Both the position numbers and the translations under genes were made by a program. From Isoetes taiwanensis (taxonomy: Eukaryota; Streptophyta; Lycopodiopsida; Isoetales; Isoetaceae), in the NCBI GenBank assembly GCA_021234155.1, contig JAJEKV010000078.1, forward strand, positions 4,809,225-4,873,224: a DNA stretch of 64,000 nucleotides, read 5' to 3'. The stretch's first letter is position 1, and every line of letters starts with the position of its first letter. The notes beneath the pieces are model-generated. The model saw only the letters and a list, made by a program, of their open reading frames with translations, had not been told where the DNA came from and searched no databases. Shown piece by piece: positions 1 to 11,335 of this stretch.

Positions 1-35
1 AAAGAATAGAAATACTAGATCTGGATAACCATATG

Positions 36-52
36 TTTTTTTTTTTTTTTTT
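36..52 (-). repeat. poly(T) run, A-tail of the adjoining LINE
   Basis: Uninterrupted run of 17 T on the plus strand directly before the sequence GAAGGACGTCAAGCTT. Read on the minus strand it is a poly(A) tail after GACGTCCTTC, so it marks the 3' end of the minus-strand LINE that follows. Confidence 0.8.
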
Positions 53-343
53 GAAGGACGTCAAGCTTTATTCACCAACTAGAAACCAGAGCAACATAAA
101 TGCAAAGACAGGATTATAACCCCAGTGGACAAACCGATCCAACTGAGCACAACCACCTGCCTATGCAAAAGAATGAATCTGAAGGTAAGTATGCCAGATC
201 AGTACTTTCTTCTCTTGATCAAGAGAAGAACAATTGTAAGCCATAACAATTTTATCTTGCACCCACTGAAGAACAACCTCATCTGCAGTATCTATGCCCT
301 TAAAGATAAACAACCTCCTTCTCTTCCAGATTGACCATAAAAG

Positions 344-788
344 CTAGCCACATGCGAGATGAAAAGCTCGTTTTCGTTGTTTGGGCCAAGCATCAGGATA
401 GATAGCAAGCAAAATTTGCTGGCTAGATCGAGACGTGCCAAAAAGGGTCAACAACCAAGACCATGCCTGCCGAAGCCTCTCACACAAGAAAAAACAATGC
501 TCAATACTCTCAACCCTTTGCGGCAAAAGGGGAGAGCTCGAAATCCGATTATCCATTTTATGGACTAACACGTTGACTCACGAGGCATCTATGGATCACT
601 TGCCACCACAAAACTACTACTTTGGGGTGAAGCAGCTTATCCCATACCCATATCCAAACACTTTTCCATTGTGGCTGAGGGACCTGAAGATGCCATCTAT
701 TAGATGGAGGCAGGATTTCAGAATGCACAAGCAATTTATACACAGAAGACACAAGAAATTTGGATATCCTGATGGCAACCCCATATGA
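344..788 (-). pseudogene. LINE A C-terminal region (zf-RVT-like)
   Basis: Two minus-strand frames carry the region that follows RT in plant LINEs: a tryptophan-rich piece with LHPKVVVLWWQVIHRCL (558-752) and a Cys/His piece with SIEHCFFLCERLRQAW (344-571). In the family this is the zf-RVT domain, which probably binds nucleic acid during target-primed reverse transcription. The frame breaks between the two pieces. The first part aligns with the 3' end of the LINE copy at about 37.87-37.95 kb. Confidence 0.6.
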
Positions 789-1380
789 CTACCTCAATCT
801 GTGGACCAGAATCCTGTGGCAACAATGCAGCAATATGATTCCAGATTACTCTGTCCCATCTGTACAACAAGAACTTTGTTCTAAATGCTTCCCATGACAT
901 GAGATGATCAGACTCATACCAAGCTGCAATAGTATTGATACCAGCTGCTACCCATCGTCGTTGTGTCTTTGGATGAACAACCACACTTAGAGGCACATTC
1001 TCTGGAGTGTCCTGCAAAGGAATCCACCAGCATGGAGTGGACAACTGAAGACATGCCTCAGGATTAATATGGAAAAGAGACGGCGGTGTCCCAAGCCCAA
1101 AGCAACCCCTTTAGAAAGGGAGAAGCATTAGGAAACGGATGCATATGATAAAGCAAAGCCCAAGGAAGGAGGGGCTTAATGGAGGCCTTATGAAATGGGA
1201 GACAATCTGAATCGATTTGCACCAACAACCTCGGGCCAGGAGAATCGTCCTTACCAATGAAAATCCTCCAAATGAACTTTGATATCATCACCTTGCTTTG
1301 GAGGTGAAAATCCAACATACCAAGACCACCGGTGCCTTAGGTCTAATGCATTTCGCCCAAGCTACCTTGACCACTTTCTC

Positions 1381-2411
1381 CTAACTCATTTCCACCCCAA
1401 ATAAAATTTCTCGACGATCGCACAATCTCCTCCATCTTACACTTGCGGAGCTAGTAAAAGCGAGACGCCATGTAGACATGAGTATTACTAAGGACACATT
1501 TAGCCACGGTGATTCTCTAGGGCATGGCCGGTTTAAATTTGTATTCCACCAAAACAAGTGCTTTTGCAACCCACTAATGATTTCATCCCAAGCATCGGGC
1601 GTAGAGGCGTGAATTCCAACTGGGATACCAAGCAACTTTGTGGTATTGCCATGCAGAAGAATCTTCCAAGGATAGTCCAAAATACAGGGAGGGATGGGAC
1701 TGTCCAACGTCCACAAAGCTGTACATTTTTGCCACCCTACAAGAACTCCTGATGCTAAGGAGAATGTGTCTAATAATAGCTTAGCATTACGAAGATTCTC
1801 AGCCTCGGCAATTAGGAACAAAAAAGTGTCATCGGCATATTGGTTACATACCTCTTGAGAACCATCGTCCATTGGGAGGCCTTGAATAACGCCATCTTGG
1901 GTAGCCACGGAGAAGAGCTGGGACAAGACTTCTGCCACAATTGTGAAAAGCAAGGGTGCTAAGGGACAACCCTGTCGAATTCCTCTACCCACTACAAAAA
2001 TATCCGATGGCTCGCCTCAAAAAAAAGGCGATGATCTGGCTGATGTATGGAGCTTCATGACATTCCTTGTGAATGACTCCCCAAACCCAAGTGCAAGAAG
2101 ACACTTCTCCAAGAAGCCCCAATCAACACTATCGTAGGCTTTAGCAAAATCAAGCTTAAGATACACTGCTCTATGACCCTGAAACCGGGCCCAATATATT
2201 CCTTCATATGCAGCAGCCCACGTTGTTGAGAATACAACGGCGAGGGAGAAAGCCAGATTGTGTTGAATTGAGATAGCGTCGGCCAAGATGTCTCGGACTC
2301 TTTACGCCAATGTCTTAGCAAAGATCTTGTACACAGAGGAAAGCAATGTAATAGGTCGCCCAAATCGAAATAGTCTTGGGTTCCTTGTTCTTTGGAATGA
2401 GAGAGATACAA
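1381..2411 (-). pseudogene. LINE A reverse transcriptase (broken)
   Basis: Core of a LINE reverse transcriptase. The segment 2286-2017 carries motif A (LKLDFAKAYDSVDWGFLEKCL). The segment 1992-1381 carries motif B (GRGIRQGCPLAPLLF) and motif C (QYADDTFLF), with the two catalytic aspartates intact. The part 2411-2055 holds the fingers region in another frame. At least two frameshifts separate these blocks, so no full enzyme can be made. RT copies the LINE RNA into DNA at a nicked chromosomal target. Confidence 0.85.
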
Positions 2412-2640
2412 CTTGTATTCAAAATCTTATCAAGGCTCCTAAATCTCGAAACTCACAAAAGGCATCATATATGTCATCCTCCAACCGGTCAAAGACTTCC
2501 GAAAAGAATTCAATAGGAAAGCCATCAAGACCAGGGCATTTATCCCTTTTCAAGAGAGCCACGTTGCTTTTAAGTCCTCCTTCACAATATTAGACTCAAG
2601 AAGCAACCTCGCTCTTCAGAAACAATGCGACGCACCTTAG

Positions 2641-2862
2641 TCAACCTGACCAATTGCATGTCCTTCCGAAGGGCAATGGGTGTCGTGCAAAGAATGAAGA
2701 AAAGTGATGATGAAGATATTGCTTAAGATTCACCGGATCGGAGATAAGAGCACCATCCGGCAGCACCAAAGAATGTATAGAAGTGGCGAAGTTTCCTTCT
2801 TCTTGCGGCGCATAAAAAGAACCGGGTACATCTATCACCGATCCTTGAACCTTCGCAACCAC
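2641..2862 (-). pseudogene. LINE A endonuclease-RT linker fragment
   Basis: A 73-residue open segment between the endonuclease and RT blocks, in LINE order. It has LPDGALISDPVNLKQYLHHHF, matching the usual 'G..v.d...i......yF..LF' stretch found just ahead of the RT fingers in plant LINEs. It ends before the RT without keeping frame. Confidence 0.5.
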
Positions 2863-3276
2863 GCCTTCACTTTGGCCAAGAACTTTTACGGTTTCTATAG
2901 CCTTGATCTGAGATAATAACTCCTTTTCTCGACTCCATTAGTATGTATAGGAGCGCCGAGTACTTCTAATTCACGGTACAATGCGGTCAATAGCCCTCTA
3001 GCTTCGGATAGACTCGACTCTCCCATATTCTTTTGCAAATGACTTCACTTTGCGGAACAATTTTGCAACAACCCCTTTACATGCCCCTACGAGGTGAGAA
3101 GGCCCGAGACCAAGCCCGACTACTGACCAACTTTGAACTCATCATCCTCCGGTACTTGCAATTAAGCTTAAAGTAGGTCTGGTAGGTCGATGACAATTAG
3201 CCACATCATTAGTTAGAAGTTGTGGATTATGATCGACCACTGAGCTATCGAGAAGATTTGGTAAATTTAAAATCCG

Positions 3277-3610
3277 CTAAGCCGAGCAGCAATTTGCACA
3301 AGTATTAAAGTATCCTCTATCATGCCTTGCATAAGCTTTCTGCCAGCTCTGTCCAACCATTACACCACGTAAAGGACTGATCACCATCAATCTCCATAAG
3401 CTGACCATCATGTAAAAGGCGTAGCCATTGCTCTCGCTCGAATCCTTGCACCACTTCAGAGCCGCGACCACTTCTATCTCTTTCCAACTCGACCATATTG
3501 AAGTCGCCAACGAGCAACCATGCAACATTCTGTCCAAGCTGGAGAACTTTACTCCTCAGAGTTGCCCACAAAGCACCACGCTGACGAGGTACATAAACAT
3601 TGAGAACCAT
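3277..3610 (-). pseudogene. LINE A endonuclease, C-terminal part
   Basis: Two overlapping minus-strand frames give the second half of an apurinic/apyrimidinic-type endonuclease. The first (3610-3320) has NVYVPRQRGALW and WLLVGDFNMVE; GDFN is the family signature. The second (3537-3277) ends with a degenerate 'LDR' element (ARHDRGYFNT). The N-terminal half of the domain is missing. In intact LINEs this enzyme nicks target DNA to prime reverse transcription. Confidence 0.75.
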
Positions 3611-3620
3611 TTCCCCTAGC

Positions 3621-4849
3621 CTCTATATGACCAGATATCTTGAAGTGTAGAAATAATCTCATTGATAAAATAGTAACAATATGAAAAGTTTTATGGTTGT
3701 TTCAGTTTAAAGCATGCATTTATCACTCACTGGTTATTTAAATTCGGTTTTTTTAAGAGCAGACAAGTAATTTGGACAATATAGTCTGATAAATCGATTT
3801 TTAAGAGATACATCATAATGTCTCATGGAGTCTTTTACTATATGTTATGCATGGAGTATAGGTACAAAGCCACTAAGGGTCAATATGCCTATGCTTGTCT
3901 ACTTGCATCAAAATGAATGGTGTATAATACCTACCACGAATTTGTAAAAAAGCATACGTACAAGTGAGAAGATAATTTGGTAAAGCATTTACAGCATATG
4001 CCCATTTTGGGAATGATTATGTTCTTGCATTCTTAAAGCATGTTATCAATTAATCATAGGAAAAAGAGAGAAAAAAAACTTCCTTAAGTTACAAAATAAA
4101 GATGGACCATTCAAGATGCTAAATCAAAATATCCCATATGTTTTCAGTAAAATGCCAGTTTGATACTTGGGCAAATACATTAGTTACCATAGGTCTACAA
4201 AAGCTACTGCCAGTCAAATGTATTTGGCCAGCCTATCATAATAGAAACTTCATGGTATTCTAAATGAAGGGGAAAGCGTATACAGAACATTCAGAAAATC
4301 ACTGTTTTGTTACCAGGAAAGTTTTGAGCAGCAAGACAATAAAGGAGGAAGTTCTAGTTACCACCTGATAGATCAGGGTTTCAAGAAAGTAAACCATAAA
4401 AATTTGCTTCAGTCATCATTGTCTCTTTCATTCAGAAAAGTGTATAATCCCATCGGTCTCCAGAAACAACCACGGTCTTCAAGCATAGCAGAAACAAAAA
4501 ATGACAAAGGTAGGGGAAGCTCGGTATCTGCAGCCAATCAATCATGACATTAGCACTGGAGTGGTAAAGCATGAAGGGCCAAAAGGTACAATGAGACTTC
4601 CCGGTTTATCACCGTTCAACCTTTGTAACCTTTTGCCCTGCATGTTTGAAGAACAAGGTGAATACAGGAGCTTGGCAAAATATACCATGCATTCTTTTCT
4701 GAGAAATGAACTAGGAAAGCGAGAAATGCATAAGAGTATGTATGTGAGACAGAGTTAGTGTTTATTTAATAGAGTAAACCTGATTTAAAGTATAGGAACA
4801 CAGGGCAGAGTTCGCTGATCCTTCAGACCGGTGTATATTCCAGAAAACC
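3621..4849. other. No gene recognised
   Basis: AT-rich sequence with only short open frames. The plus-strand 85-codon frame at 4501-4758 has no recognisable motif. Possible small exons of the minus-strand gene upstream (for example a GT donor near 4360) cannot be supported. Confidence 0.4.
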
Positions 4850-4891
4850 TCATGTATTAGATTTCCATTTCAAATATGAATATGTTACCTG

Positions 4892-5239
4892 AAGGTCTTC
4901 TTGATCAGAAGAATAGTCTTCGTCCTGCTGAGTTTCGGGTATGGATAGCTCGATAGTAGAGTCTTTGTCATGTAATTCACTGTGCTGGCTGCTGGAACTG
5001 CCACTTTGCTTCTTGTTACCAGTAAATGCCTTATTACCACAAGCATTTCTTTTCTGCCCATAGTTGCCTTTGTAATCAGCCATGGTTTTATTATACTCAG
5101 CACATTCAGAGTCGGTCATGCAAGCAACAAATTCGGCCTGTAAGCGTTCTTCCCTCAGTGCATCTTCATCTGAACTTGAAGTATAAGGGTTTTGGTGCGA
5201 ATCTAAGTATTCTATTTTTGGGACACCTATATTATCCAC
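4892..5239 (-). CDS. Exon-like segment of an unrecognised protein
   Basis: A minus-strand open segment of about 115 codons that ends at a good splice donor (CTTCAG then GTAACATATTC, donor at about 4892). The upstream edge lies near an AG at about 5243. The encoded peptide is acidic and rich in Ser, Glu and Asp, with YTSSSDEDALREERLQ, a Cys-containing stretch ACMTDSECAEYNK and a Ser-run. It looks like an internal exon of a real host gene rather than a transposon. I do not recognise the family. Upstream exon candidates lie at about 6361-6440, 6560-6610 and 6952-7030 on the same strand. Confidence 0.45.
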
Positions 5240-6029
5240 AGTTCTAATTTAGCACTATGAAGTATCGAGGCTATTCTTGATGCGTATTTAAGATGCATGA
5301 AGTACAATCATCGAATGAGGCGTGTTTAAGACTTAGGTTAGATTTGAAGAGCCGAGATCTTACCGGCTTCTGGGAGAACTATCCGTTTATTGCCTTTGCC
5401 GCCTCACTAGGAGTGTTAGATAACATAAGATAGAATCGATCCTCCATATCTCAGGGTCTGCCGGAATCGTGAGAGAAGTCCAAATCTGGTTAGGTCTACT
5501 GTGCGATGTGTCTTAGTTCCCAGTCTACGTGGCAGTTCTGCTAACTAGCAACATGATTTTAGAGTAAGATGTGAATATCTGCTAAAGCTCATTTGAGAAA
5601 ATAAAAAAATCCTCCACCCATTTGGGTGTACATTAGAGTTGCAATATTAATTTACATCTATTAGTCTGCACCACTAGATTTAGATCAGTGTGTTCATGGG
5701 GTCAATTATCCCAAGATGTATTGGTTATGCTTTGATATTAATACTAAGATCAAGGATATTTCCAACATTGGATTCAGCCTCAGTGTATGGATAGGTGTAT
5801 GGATAGGCAGTAGGCCACTACAAATGTTATAGAACAGTGGTGTATTCACTCAAGTATGTTTGTGCCTTAATCAAGGAGCATAAATATTTCCTAATAGAAA
5901 TATTAGTCATTTGTCGAACTTCAAGTATTCAGTCTGACCATGGTATCAGTTTTGTCAAATTGTCTTCATGCCTAGCATGAGAGGTTCTGGACAAGATAGT
6001 GTTAAATTAATCATTTAAAAAAAAAAACC

Positions 6030-6095
6030 CAGACAGCACTAGCCTTGACATAAGCCTTACTAGCCGCCTCTACATACCTTAATCAATCCCTTGGT
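6030..6095. repeat. SINE-like short repeat, copy 1
   Basis: About 65 bp, starting after an A-run, with CACTAGCCTTGACATAAGCC and ending CAATCCCTTGGTACT. A second copy with only a few differences lies at 6801-6873, again beside A-runs. Confidence 0.6.
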
Positions 6096-6360
6096 ACTGT
6101 TATCATCCCAACCTAAGCCGAGCTAACTTAGACTGGCACATCTGTTTCCCTGGATTTTTATTTTATAATTTTAACGTTTGCATAATGCATATTTTAAATC
6201 TTGAAAGTCATTTCCCATACTCATGGACAATTATCAGTCAACTATAAGCACACAGGATAATTAACAAGATAAACTTTTATACAGATCAGGAAAACATCCA
6301 AATGAGTGTCCAATGACCAAATGATACCTTAGAATTGAACCTCAAGTAAAAACTTACAAA

Positions 6361-7030
6361 TGATAATATTTCTTCATGTCCATCCACTTTGTAATAAAGA
6401 TCAGAGTCAAAGTATCCAAAGGGGACCAATATATTATTTGCATAAGCAACATAATAGTAAATATTTCAGACCTTTCCATAGAATAAGAAATAATCATTTT
6501 TATCCCATGTCTTTTGGTATAGTAATCAATCTTCCTTATCTTTGAATTACTCAACCAGGCAGAAGAACTCGTAAGGTGTCTTGTTCTGGAATGGAGAGCA
6601 AAACCTCCTTCAACTTACATATAAGATGTTTTTGCTAAGACCCATATGTAGAACAATGCCAAGCGTAATGTGTGAAAATACATACCTTGCTCTTCAAACA
6701 AACTAGTTTTGAAATTCGTGCCACAATTGTTGTTCCAAGGCCCATGTATAAGTAATTGGATATTTACATTTATTAATGTATATATAAAAAAAAAAAAACT
6801 GTAGACAACACTAGCCTTGACATAAGCCTTACTAGCCGCCTCTACATACCTTAGTCAATCCCTTGGTACTAAAAAAAAAAAAAAAAAACACATGAATAGC
6901 TGGGTTCTTCGGTGAGCCCAAGGGCCGAAATGCTTACTTACCCATTTTCGGATCTGGTAGATCCCCTTGGAACCATTTCATGGTGCAGGGCAAGCCATCA
7001 GGGCTCCTCAATCTTCCCAATTAAAATCGA
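6361..7030 (-). pseudogene. Possible upstream exons of the same unrecognised minus-strand gene
   Basis: Three exon-like pieces on the minus strand. The first ends with DGLPCTMKWFQGDLPDPKMG at a strong donor (GGTAAGTAAG, about 6952). The second (about 6610-6560) reads LKEVLLSIPEQDTLRVLLPG. The third reads NILVPFGYFDSDLYYKVDG and ends at a GTAAGTTTT donor (about 6361). Acceptors for the last two are poor or missing, and a SINE-like repeat lies between the first and second pieces. The order and strand agree with the exon at 4892-5239, but joining them is inference. A chance origin of individual pieces is possible. Confidence 0.28.
6801..6890. repeat. SINE-like short repeat, copy 2, with A-run
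   Basis: Same 65-bp unit as at 6030 (CACTAGCCTTGACATAAGCC ... CAATCCCTTGGTACT), preceded by an A-run and followed by 18 A. The poly(A) end suggests a retroposed element or a truncated SINE. No full Pol III promoter is visible. Confidence 0.6.
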
Positions 7031-7073
7031 GGCGTCGGATAACTTAACAAATGCTTCATTATTCATAGGGCTG

Positions 7074-7340
7074 CTAGGTTAGATCTAATAGTAACAGGTG
7101 TACAAGATTAAGGAAGATCCGGCACAAATAGACACAAAGAAGAAAAAATAGATGCAAACACAGGAAACAAGGGTTAGATATGTGAGAAAACAGAATCAGC
7201 TCCAAATCATGAATCGATGGGTTCCTGGAGCCCACACTACTGAAATTCCTGCCAAAATCCTTGCCGAAATTCCTAGTTCTAGTCCTTGATGCTATGGATT
7301 CCGTGGGGAATCCTTTTCCGATAGAAAAGCAGGGCCGCAA
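7074..7340 (-). other. Unassigned 88-codon open frame
   Basis: Minus-strand frame beginning MRPCFSIGKGFPTESIASR and ending in a very hydrophobic Leu/Phe/Cys stretch. It could be a leader region of the gene at 6952, but nothing identifies it and the hydrophobic end may be chance. Low confidence. Confidence 0.15.
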
Positions 7341-7711
7341 GGGTTAGATATGTGCCCGTTAGGTCTCATGCGTTTAAATAGAACCAGCAAGGGTGACCCA
7401 CCCAATCGGGTGATGCCACATCATCACCCATTAATAAGTTTAATTTATTTCTAGGTTTAGACATGTCATAAACATAAGAATGGTTGGGCATCATTTGAAT
7501 AAAAGATAAATCATCAAGCATGAATATCTTGTTAACATAGAGCCGCACATGTTCTAGTGATAGTAATCATTAACAATGTTTTGTTTAATAAAGAACTTAT
7601 GATTGCATACTTTAGGATGAGGTTACACTTGGGATTTTTCTATGGAAGATATTGCATTAGATCTTGTAAGTAGACACACGTTAGTAAATATCCTTTTGCG
7701 AATTAGTATAT

Positions 7712-8266
7712 CCATTAAAAATATTGGAAATCGCCCCAACACATAACCAACATTGACATTAATTAACATAACCATTGGGTCCAACACATTTAAATTAAAA
7801 TCCCCCTTAAACCCCCTTTGGTTTGGGTGCATATTCACCACGGGGGTGACTCTCAGAACAACGATTTGTTGGATAGGCATATTCACCCCTTATTCCTTAA
7901 TCTATACCGTGCATGCGTAAAGTTCCTCGTTTGTGGGGTATGCAAGTACAAAATTTGCTATCTTTGTATAATAAGATTAAGCAAAATACTATAAGATTTC
8001 AAGCGGAATACTATATGGTGTTGATTTAAATGCGTGCAAAAATACAATTATGAGGGCTCTCACGCCCCACGTCACCCCGTGTGAATATGCACCCAAACCA
8101 AAGGGGGTTTAAGGGGATTTTAATTTAAATGTGTTGGACCCAATGGTTATGTTAATTAATGTCAATGGTGGTTATGTGTTGGTTGTTAATGTCAATGGTT
8201 GTTATGTGTTGGGGATTTAATTTTTATATGTTGGATGTTAATGGTTTGTGTTGCAAAATTTTTTTT
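7712..8266. mobile_element. Long-TIR MITE, copy A
   Basis: Long terminal inverted repeats: the left arm runs from about 7735 (CCCAACACATAACC) through AATCCCCCTTAAACCCCC to GGGTGCATATTCACC at about 7840. Its reverse complement runs from about 8085 to 8215. Each arm is about 100 bp; the core between them is about 240 bp and contains no gene. The right arm carries an extra tandem copy of 'TGTTGGTTGTTAATGTCAATGG'-type sequence. Related copies lie at 15.77-16.16 kb (split by copia) and 28.38-28.81 kb. No transposase is encoded, so it is non-autonomous. Confidence 0.8.
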
Positions 8267-8280
8267 GGCCTTCGGAGGCC
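8267..8280. repeat. Small hairpin at the right end of MITE copy A
   Basis: GGCCTTCGGAGGCC after a T-run. The third MITE copy has a different hairpin (GCCCCTTCGGGGC) at the same place, so the position is conserved although the bases differ. Confidence 0.5.
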
Positions 8281-8784
8281 TTAGGGGACATCCCATTATT
8301 GCGAAAGTCATAAAGTTTACAACACAAAGAAAACCCTCTGTTATTATGCTACATATTGTTACTTCGCTACAACTATTTCTCTTTCACAATGACCACCATT
8401 GTTTTCAATCCATATGATTTTGGATGCTCCATCTCTAGCTTAAAAGGTAATGCATGATTCACCTTACGGTTCGATTAAAGTTCCAAACCTACAATATAAA
8501 TGTATTCTTGTGGCCTTTGTTTTGACTGTCTGCGTGACATGGAAAAGGCGTGGAATAATCCGCTGTTGTGTGCATAAGAATCCGTTTGTTGATTGAAGCT
8601 AAAAAGGTTTGCTATGAACAATCAGGAAGCCGAGAAATATCCAAGAGTTGAAAGCAAGCGGAGGGCCTAAACTTGAATATGCAGCAAATCATAGGAAGGA
8701 AACAAAAGGGGGTTTTGCAGCACTACATTGTAGAATCAGGAAACCAATACCTTGTAAAAAAACATTATGCTAACTGAAGAAGCA

Positions 8785-8935
8785 CACACATGCACACATG
8801 CACATGCACTTGCACTTGCACATGCATATGAACATGCACATGCACACACATGCACATGCATGTGCACATGCACACACATGCACATGCATGTGCACATGCA
8901 CATGCACACACTTGCATAGTGTTCATGCACAAACA
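8785..8935. repeat. CACATG-type microsatellite
   Basis: About 150 bp of imperfect hexamer repeats of CACATG/CACATGCA. It gives long artefactual open frames rich in His/Met/Thr or Cys/Val/Met. Not coding. Confidence 0.9.
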
Positions 8936-9124
8936 CATGCAGAGAAAGACAACAACCCTCGGATTTTTCCAACCAACGAAAATCAACGGCCCATAAAGGG
9001 TGCACTCTAGAAATACTATTTAGTACACCTCAACGAATACAACAACGAAATCATAGAAAAACCATATGAAAAAGCATATAAAAATCTAAAAGTAACCCCC
9101 TGTTATTATGCTACATATTGCACC

Positions 9125-10055
9125 TTGGTCTGCCCACAACTCTCCAGGAAGAATAAGCAGAAACCAAGGCCGCGAGTGTCAAGTACTCAGCACTAGCGAG
9201 TGGGGCACGTGCACAAGCTCACAGTCACCGGGACTTCGACCTTGTGGTCACGTCGAGTTGCTTCCAGGTGAAGGTTATTTCCTTGAGTTAAGACCATAGC
9301 TTAAGGAGACCGCAACATATTATTTGGGGTTCTGGCTAACGACGTGTAGGTTCTGCACCCGTGGGATCTTGAGCATGATGTAAAGTAATCTAGTAACGAC
9401 AGGTATCGTGCGAAGGACCATCACATGTCATGTATCTAGATTGGACAAACGAGGTTGGCCATCCGATTGGGCAACCGAGATTTAATCTTTTAGATGGTGT
9501 AGATTCCTTTACATGGATTTTCAAATGGGAACTACAATGACTTTTGCATATATTAATTGCAAACTATACAACTTACTAATGTATCCAATTTGTGTTGGTA
9601 TATGCAGCTCGCTTCCATTATACTATGGAATACGAACCTATATCAAGTGTACTATCAATAGGAACATGCTTTTACACCAAAAATTGTTACAATGTGTGTG
9701 CAGCAAAGTCAAGGCCATAACCAAAAATTTTCACCAAGTTATTCGCAGTTGCTAATGCTAGATTTTTATGTCTTGCAGACTTTGCCATGCATGAAGATGA
9801 AAAAGGAAATGCTTCTATTTAAAATTGACGATTATATTGGATTATGCTATTATTCAAAATTTTGAAATTTTGGAATGACTAGTCCAAAGTAATTTGTGTC
9901 TTTTGAGGTGGACCAAATGTCCAAATCAATGGTTCACGATCAATTATGTCATCGGCGCCATTGAGGATCAATGTCATGCCCTCCAGATCTGCCCAGCGTT
10001 TGCCCATATCTGAGAACGATATGCTCGATTACTAGTCCACGCCGGCCCGTTCCAT
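9125..10055. other. No gene recognised
   Basis: Short open frames only, moderately AT-rich. I see no motif, repeat or RNA gene that I can support. Confidence 0.4.
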
Positions 10056-10089
10056 CGATTATTGACTACTGGCGTCAGTGGGTTTGTTG

Positions 10090-10336
10090 GGGTCATACCT
10101 CCGAGGGAGGTTATGGATGCGCGGACTCGGATTGTGTCCTCGGGCGGTATTGAACTGTCCTATACAATTTATGCAGTGTGCAAAGATACTTATTCTTGCT
10201 AAGGTTTTTCCCTCGAAAACCCTTCGGGACGGGGTTTTTTTAATCCTGTCAGTAATACGCTTGCTGCTCTCTTTTTGTTTGGGTCCCATAGGCCAATTGG
10301 TCTCCGTGGACGCTAAAAAATCTATTCTATTCTTAA
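10090..10336 (+). mobile_element. LINE 3' end fragment (plus strand)
   Basis: Non-coding 3' terminus of a LINE. It has CTAAGGTTTTTCCCTCGAAA, a G-run, then CTCCGTGGACGCTAAAAAAT followed by a short (TCTAT)-type tail. A closely related end lies at 13.07 kb (GTAAAGGTTTTTCTCTTGAA). The CCGTGGACG-TAAAA end is shared with other LINE ends at 22.6 and 37.05 kb. Confidence 0.65.
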
Positions 10337-10669
10337 ATTTCAATGTTTTCTATTTGTTTATATTTCTTTCTTTTAAATTCTTTCATCACAAACAACTAAA
10401 TTGCATGTCATATGTTTTTAAATTCATGTCCCTGATTTGTCCAAATCGCTATAATGGTATTGGATGTTGAGCCGGCTTATTCGAATCTCCACCCTAAACA
10501 ATTATGCAATCAATTTAACCAAATCGATAAACTTTATAAAAATAATTGTAAGCATCAAATGGAACCAACAACATATAATAACATTAAAAATGTATTAATT
10601 TAAACATCAACAAGCTTGAACTATTGTCCACTTGCTTGAGAACTAGGACTAATTTTTGCCACAAGAAAT

Positions 10670-10880
10670 GTGTTGGGTGTTTGTCCTAGTGGTAACACAC
10701 TAGTTTTTGCAATTATAAGTCTCGAGTTTGAGACCGCCAAGAATCGCACCATGAACTGTTGGGTGTCAAAACCCATAGACGCAATGTAAAGTGGTTGGGG
10801 GTAGGGCCCAACTGAGCAATGTAGTTCACATGTCCAGTTGGATGCTGCCTAGTGGCGTGACGTTAAAATACTATCTATCT
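10670..10880 (+). mobile_element. tRNA-related SINE
   Basis: About 200 bp. The head is tRNA-like: TCCTAGTGGTAACACAC resembles a Pol III box A, and GAGTTTGAGACCGCC about 45 bp downstream resembles box B. A non-tRNA body follows. The 3' end is GTGACGTTAAAATACTATCTATCTTATT, which matches the termini of the LINEs here (GTGGACG-TAAAATA plus ATCTT repeats). That suggests it is copied by the LINE machinery. Box B departs from GGTTCGAAtCC, so the copy may be old. Confidence 0.65.
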
Positions 10881-11184
10881 TATTCTTGATGCAAAATTGC
10901 ATTTCATTTCTTCCCATACCCAGTAATTTCCTCCATTCTATAGAGAAAACTAGGCCTTACATCTAATATTTGTTAGTCTTGCTCTTAAAAAACCCATTCA
11001 GTTCAATTCAATTCAATTCTTAAGCCCATCAATTTAATTGTCATTTGTAGTTTAAATAATCTTGTCACCATGACTTGCCTTAACAATTTGGCAATTTTTT
11101 CTAGTTGGTTATATCTATCAACTTCGCATGAATTTGATTTATCCTCATGCAAAGAGATTAGATAATCCCATCCCCTTTTGTTTT

Positions 11185-11335
11185 TCTTTTGAAGGACGTC
11201 AAACTTCATTAAAAGCCCAAGCCAAAGACATATAAAACTACACAAAGAGATTAAAATCTCGTGGATAATCATGATCCATCGAGTAGGACCACGAGTATGC
11301 ATCCCCCAAAATATTCTCAAAGATCAAATGTAAAT
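11185..11335 (-). mobile_element. LINE A 3' end, strongly 5'-truncated
   Basis: The plus strand has TTTTCTTTTGAAGGACGTCAAACTTCATTAAAAGCCC, matching the 3' terminus of LINE A at 53 (TTTTGAAGGACGTCAAGCTTTATTCACC). Only the last 100-150 bp of the element are present. The tail is a degenerate T-run on the plus strand. Confidence 0.65.

Larger units (their letters stand above)
53..3620 (-). mobile_element. 5'-truncated LINE (family A), non-LTR retrotransposon
   Basis: Reading the minus strand from 3620 downwards, the parts come in LINE order: C-terminal half of an AP-type endonuclease, linker, reverse transcriptase, a zinc-knuckle-like C-terminal region, 3' UTR and poly(A). The frame changes many times, so the copy is dead. 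It starts inside the endonuclease, which is typical 5' truncation from incomplete reverse transcription. The same family recurs at 37.86-39.92 kb, where the codons around the motif LKLDFAKAYDSVDWGFLE are nearly identical, and as a short 3' end at 11.19 kb with the same GAAGGACGTCAA terminus. No target-site duplication can be tested because the 5' flank is unclear. Confidence 0.88.

Noticed and set aside
8736-9010. Cys/Val- and His/Met-rich open frames
   Set aside because: Artefacts of the CACATG microsatellite; both strands are open equally.
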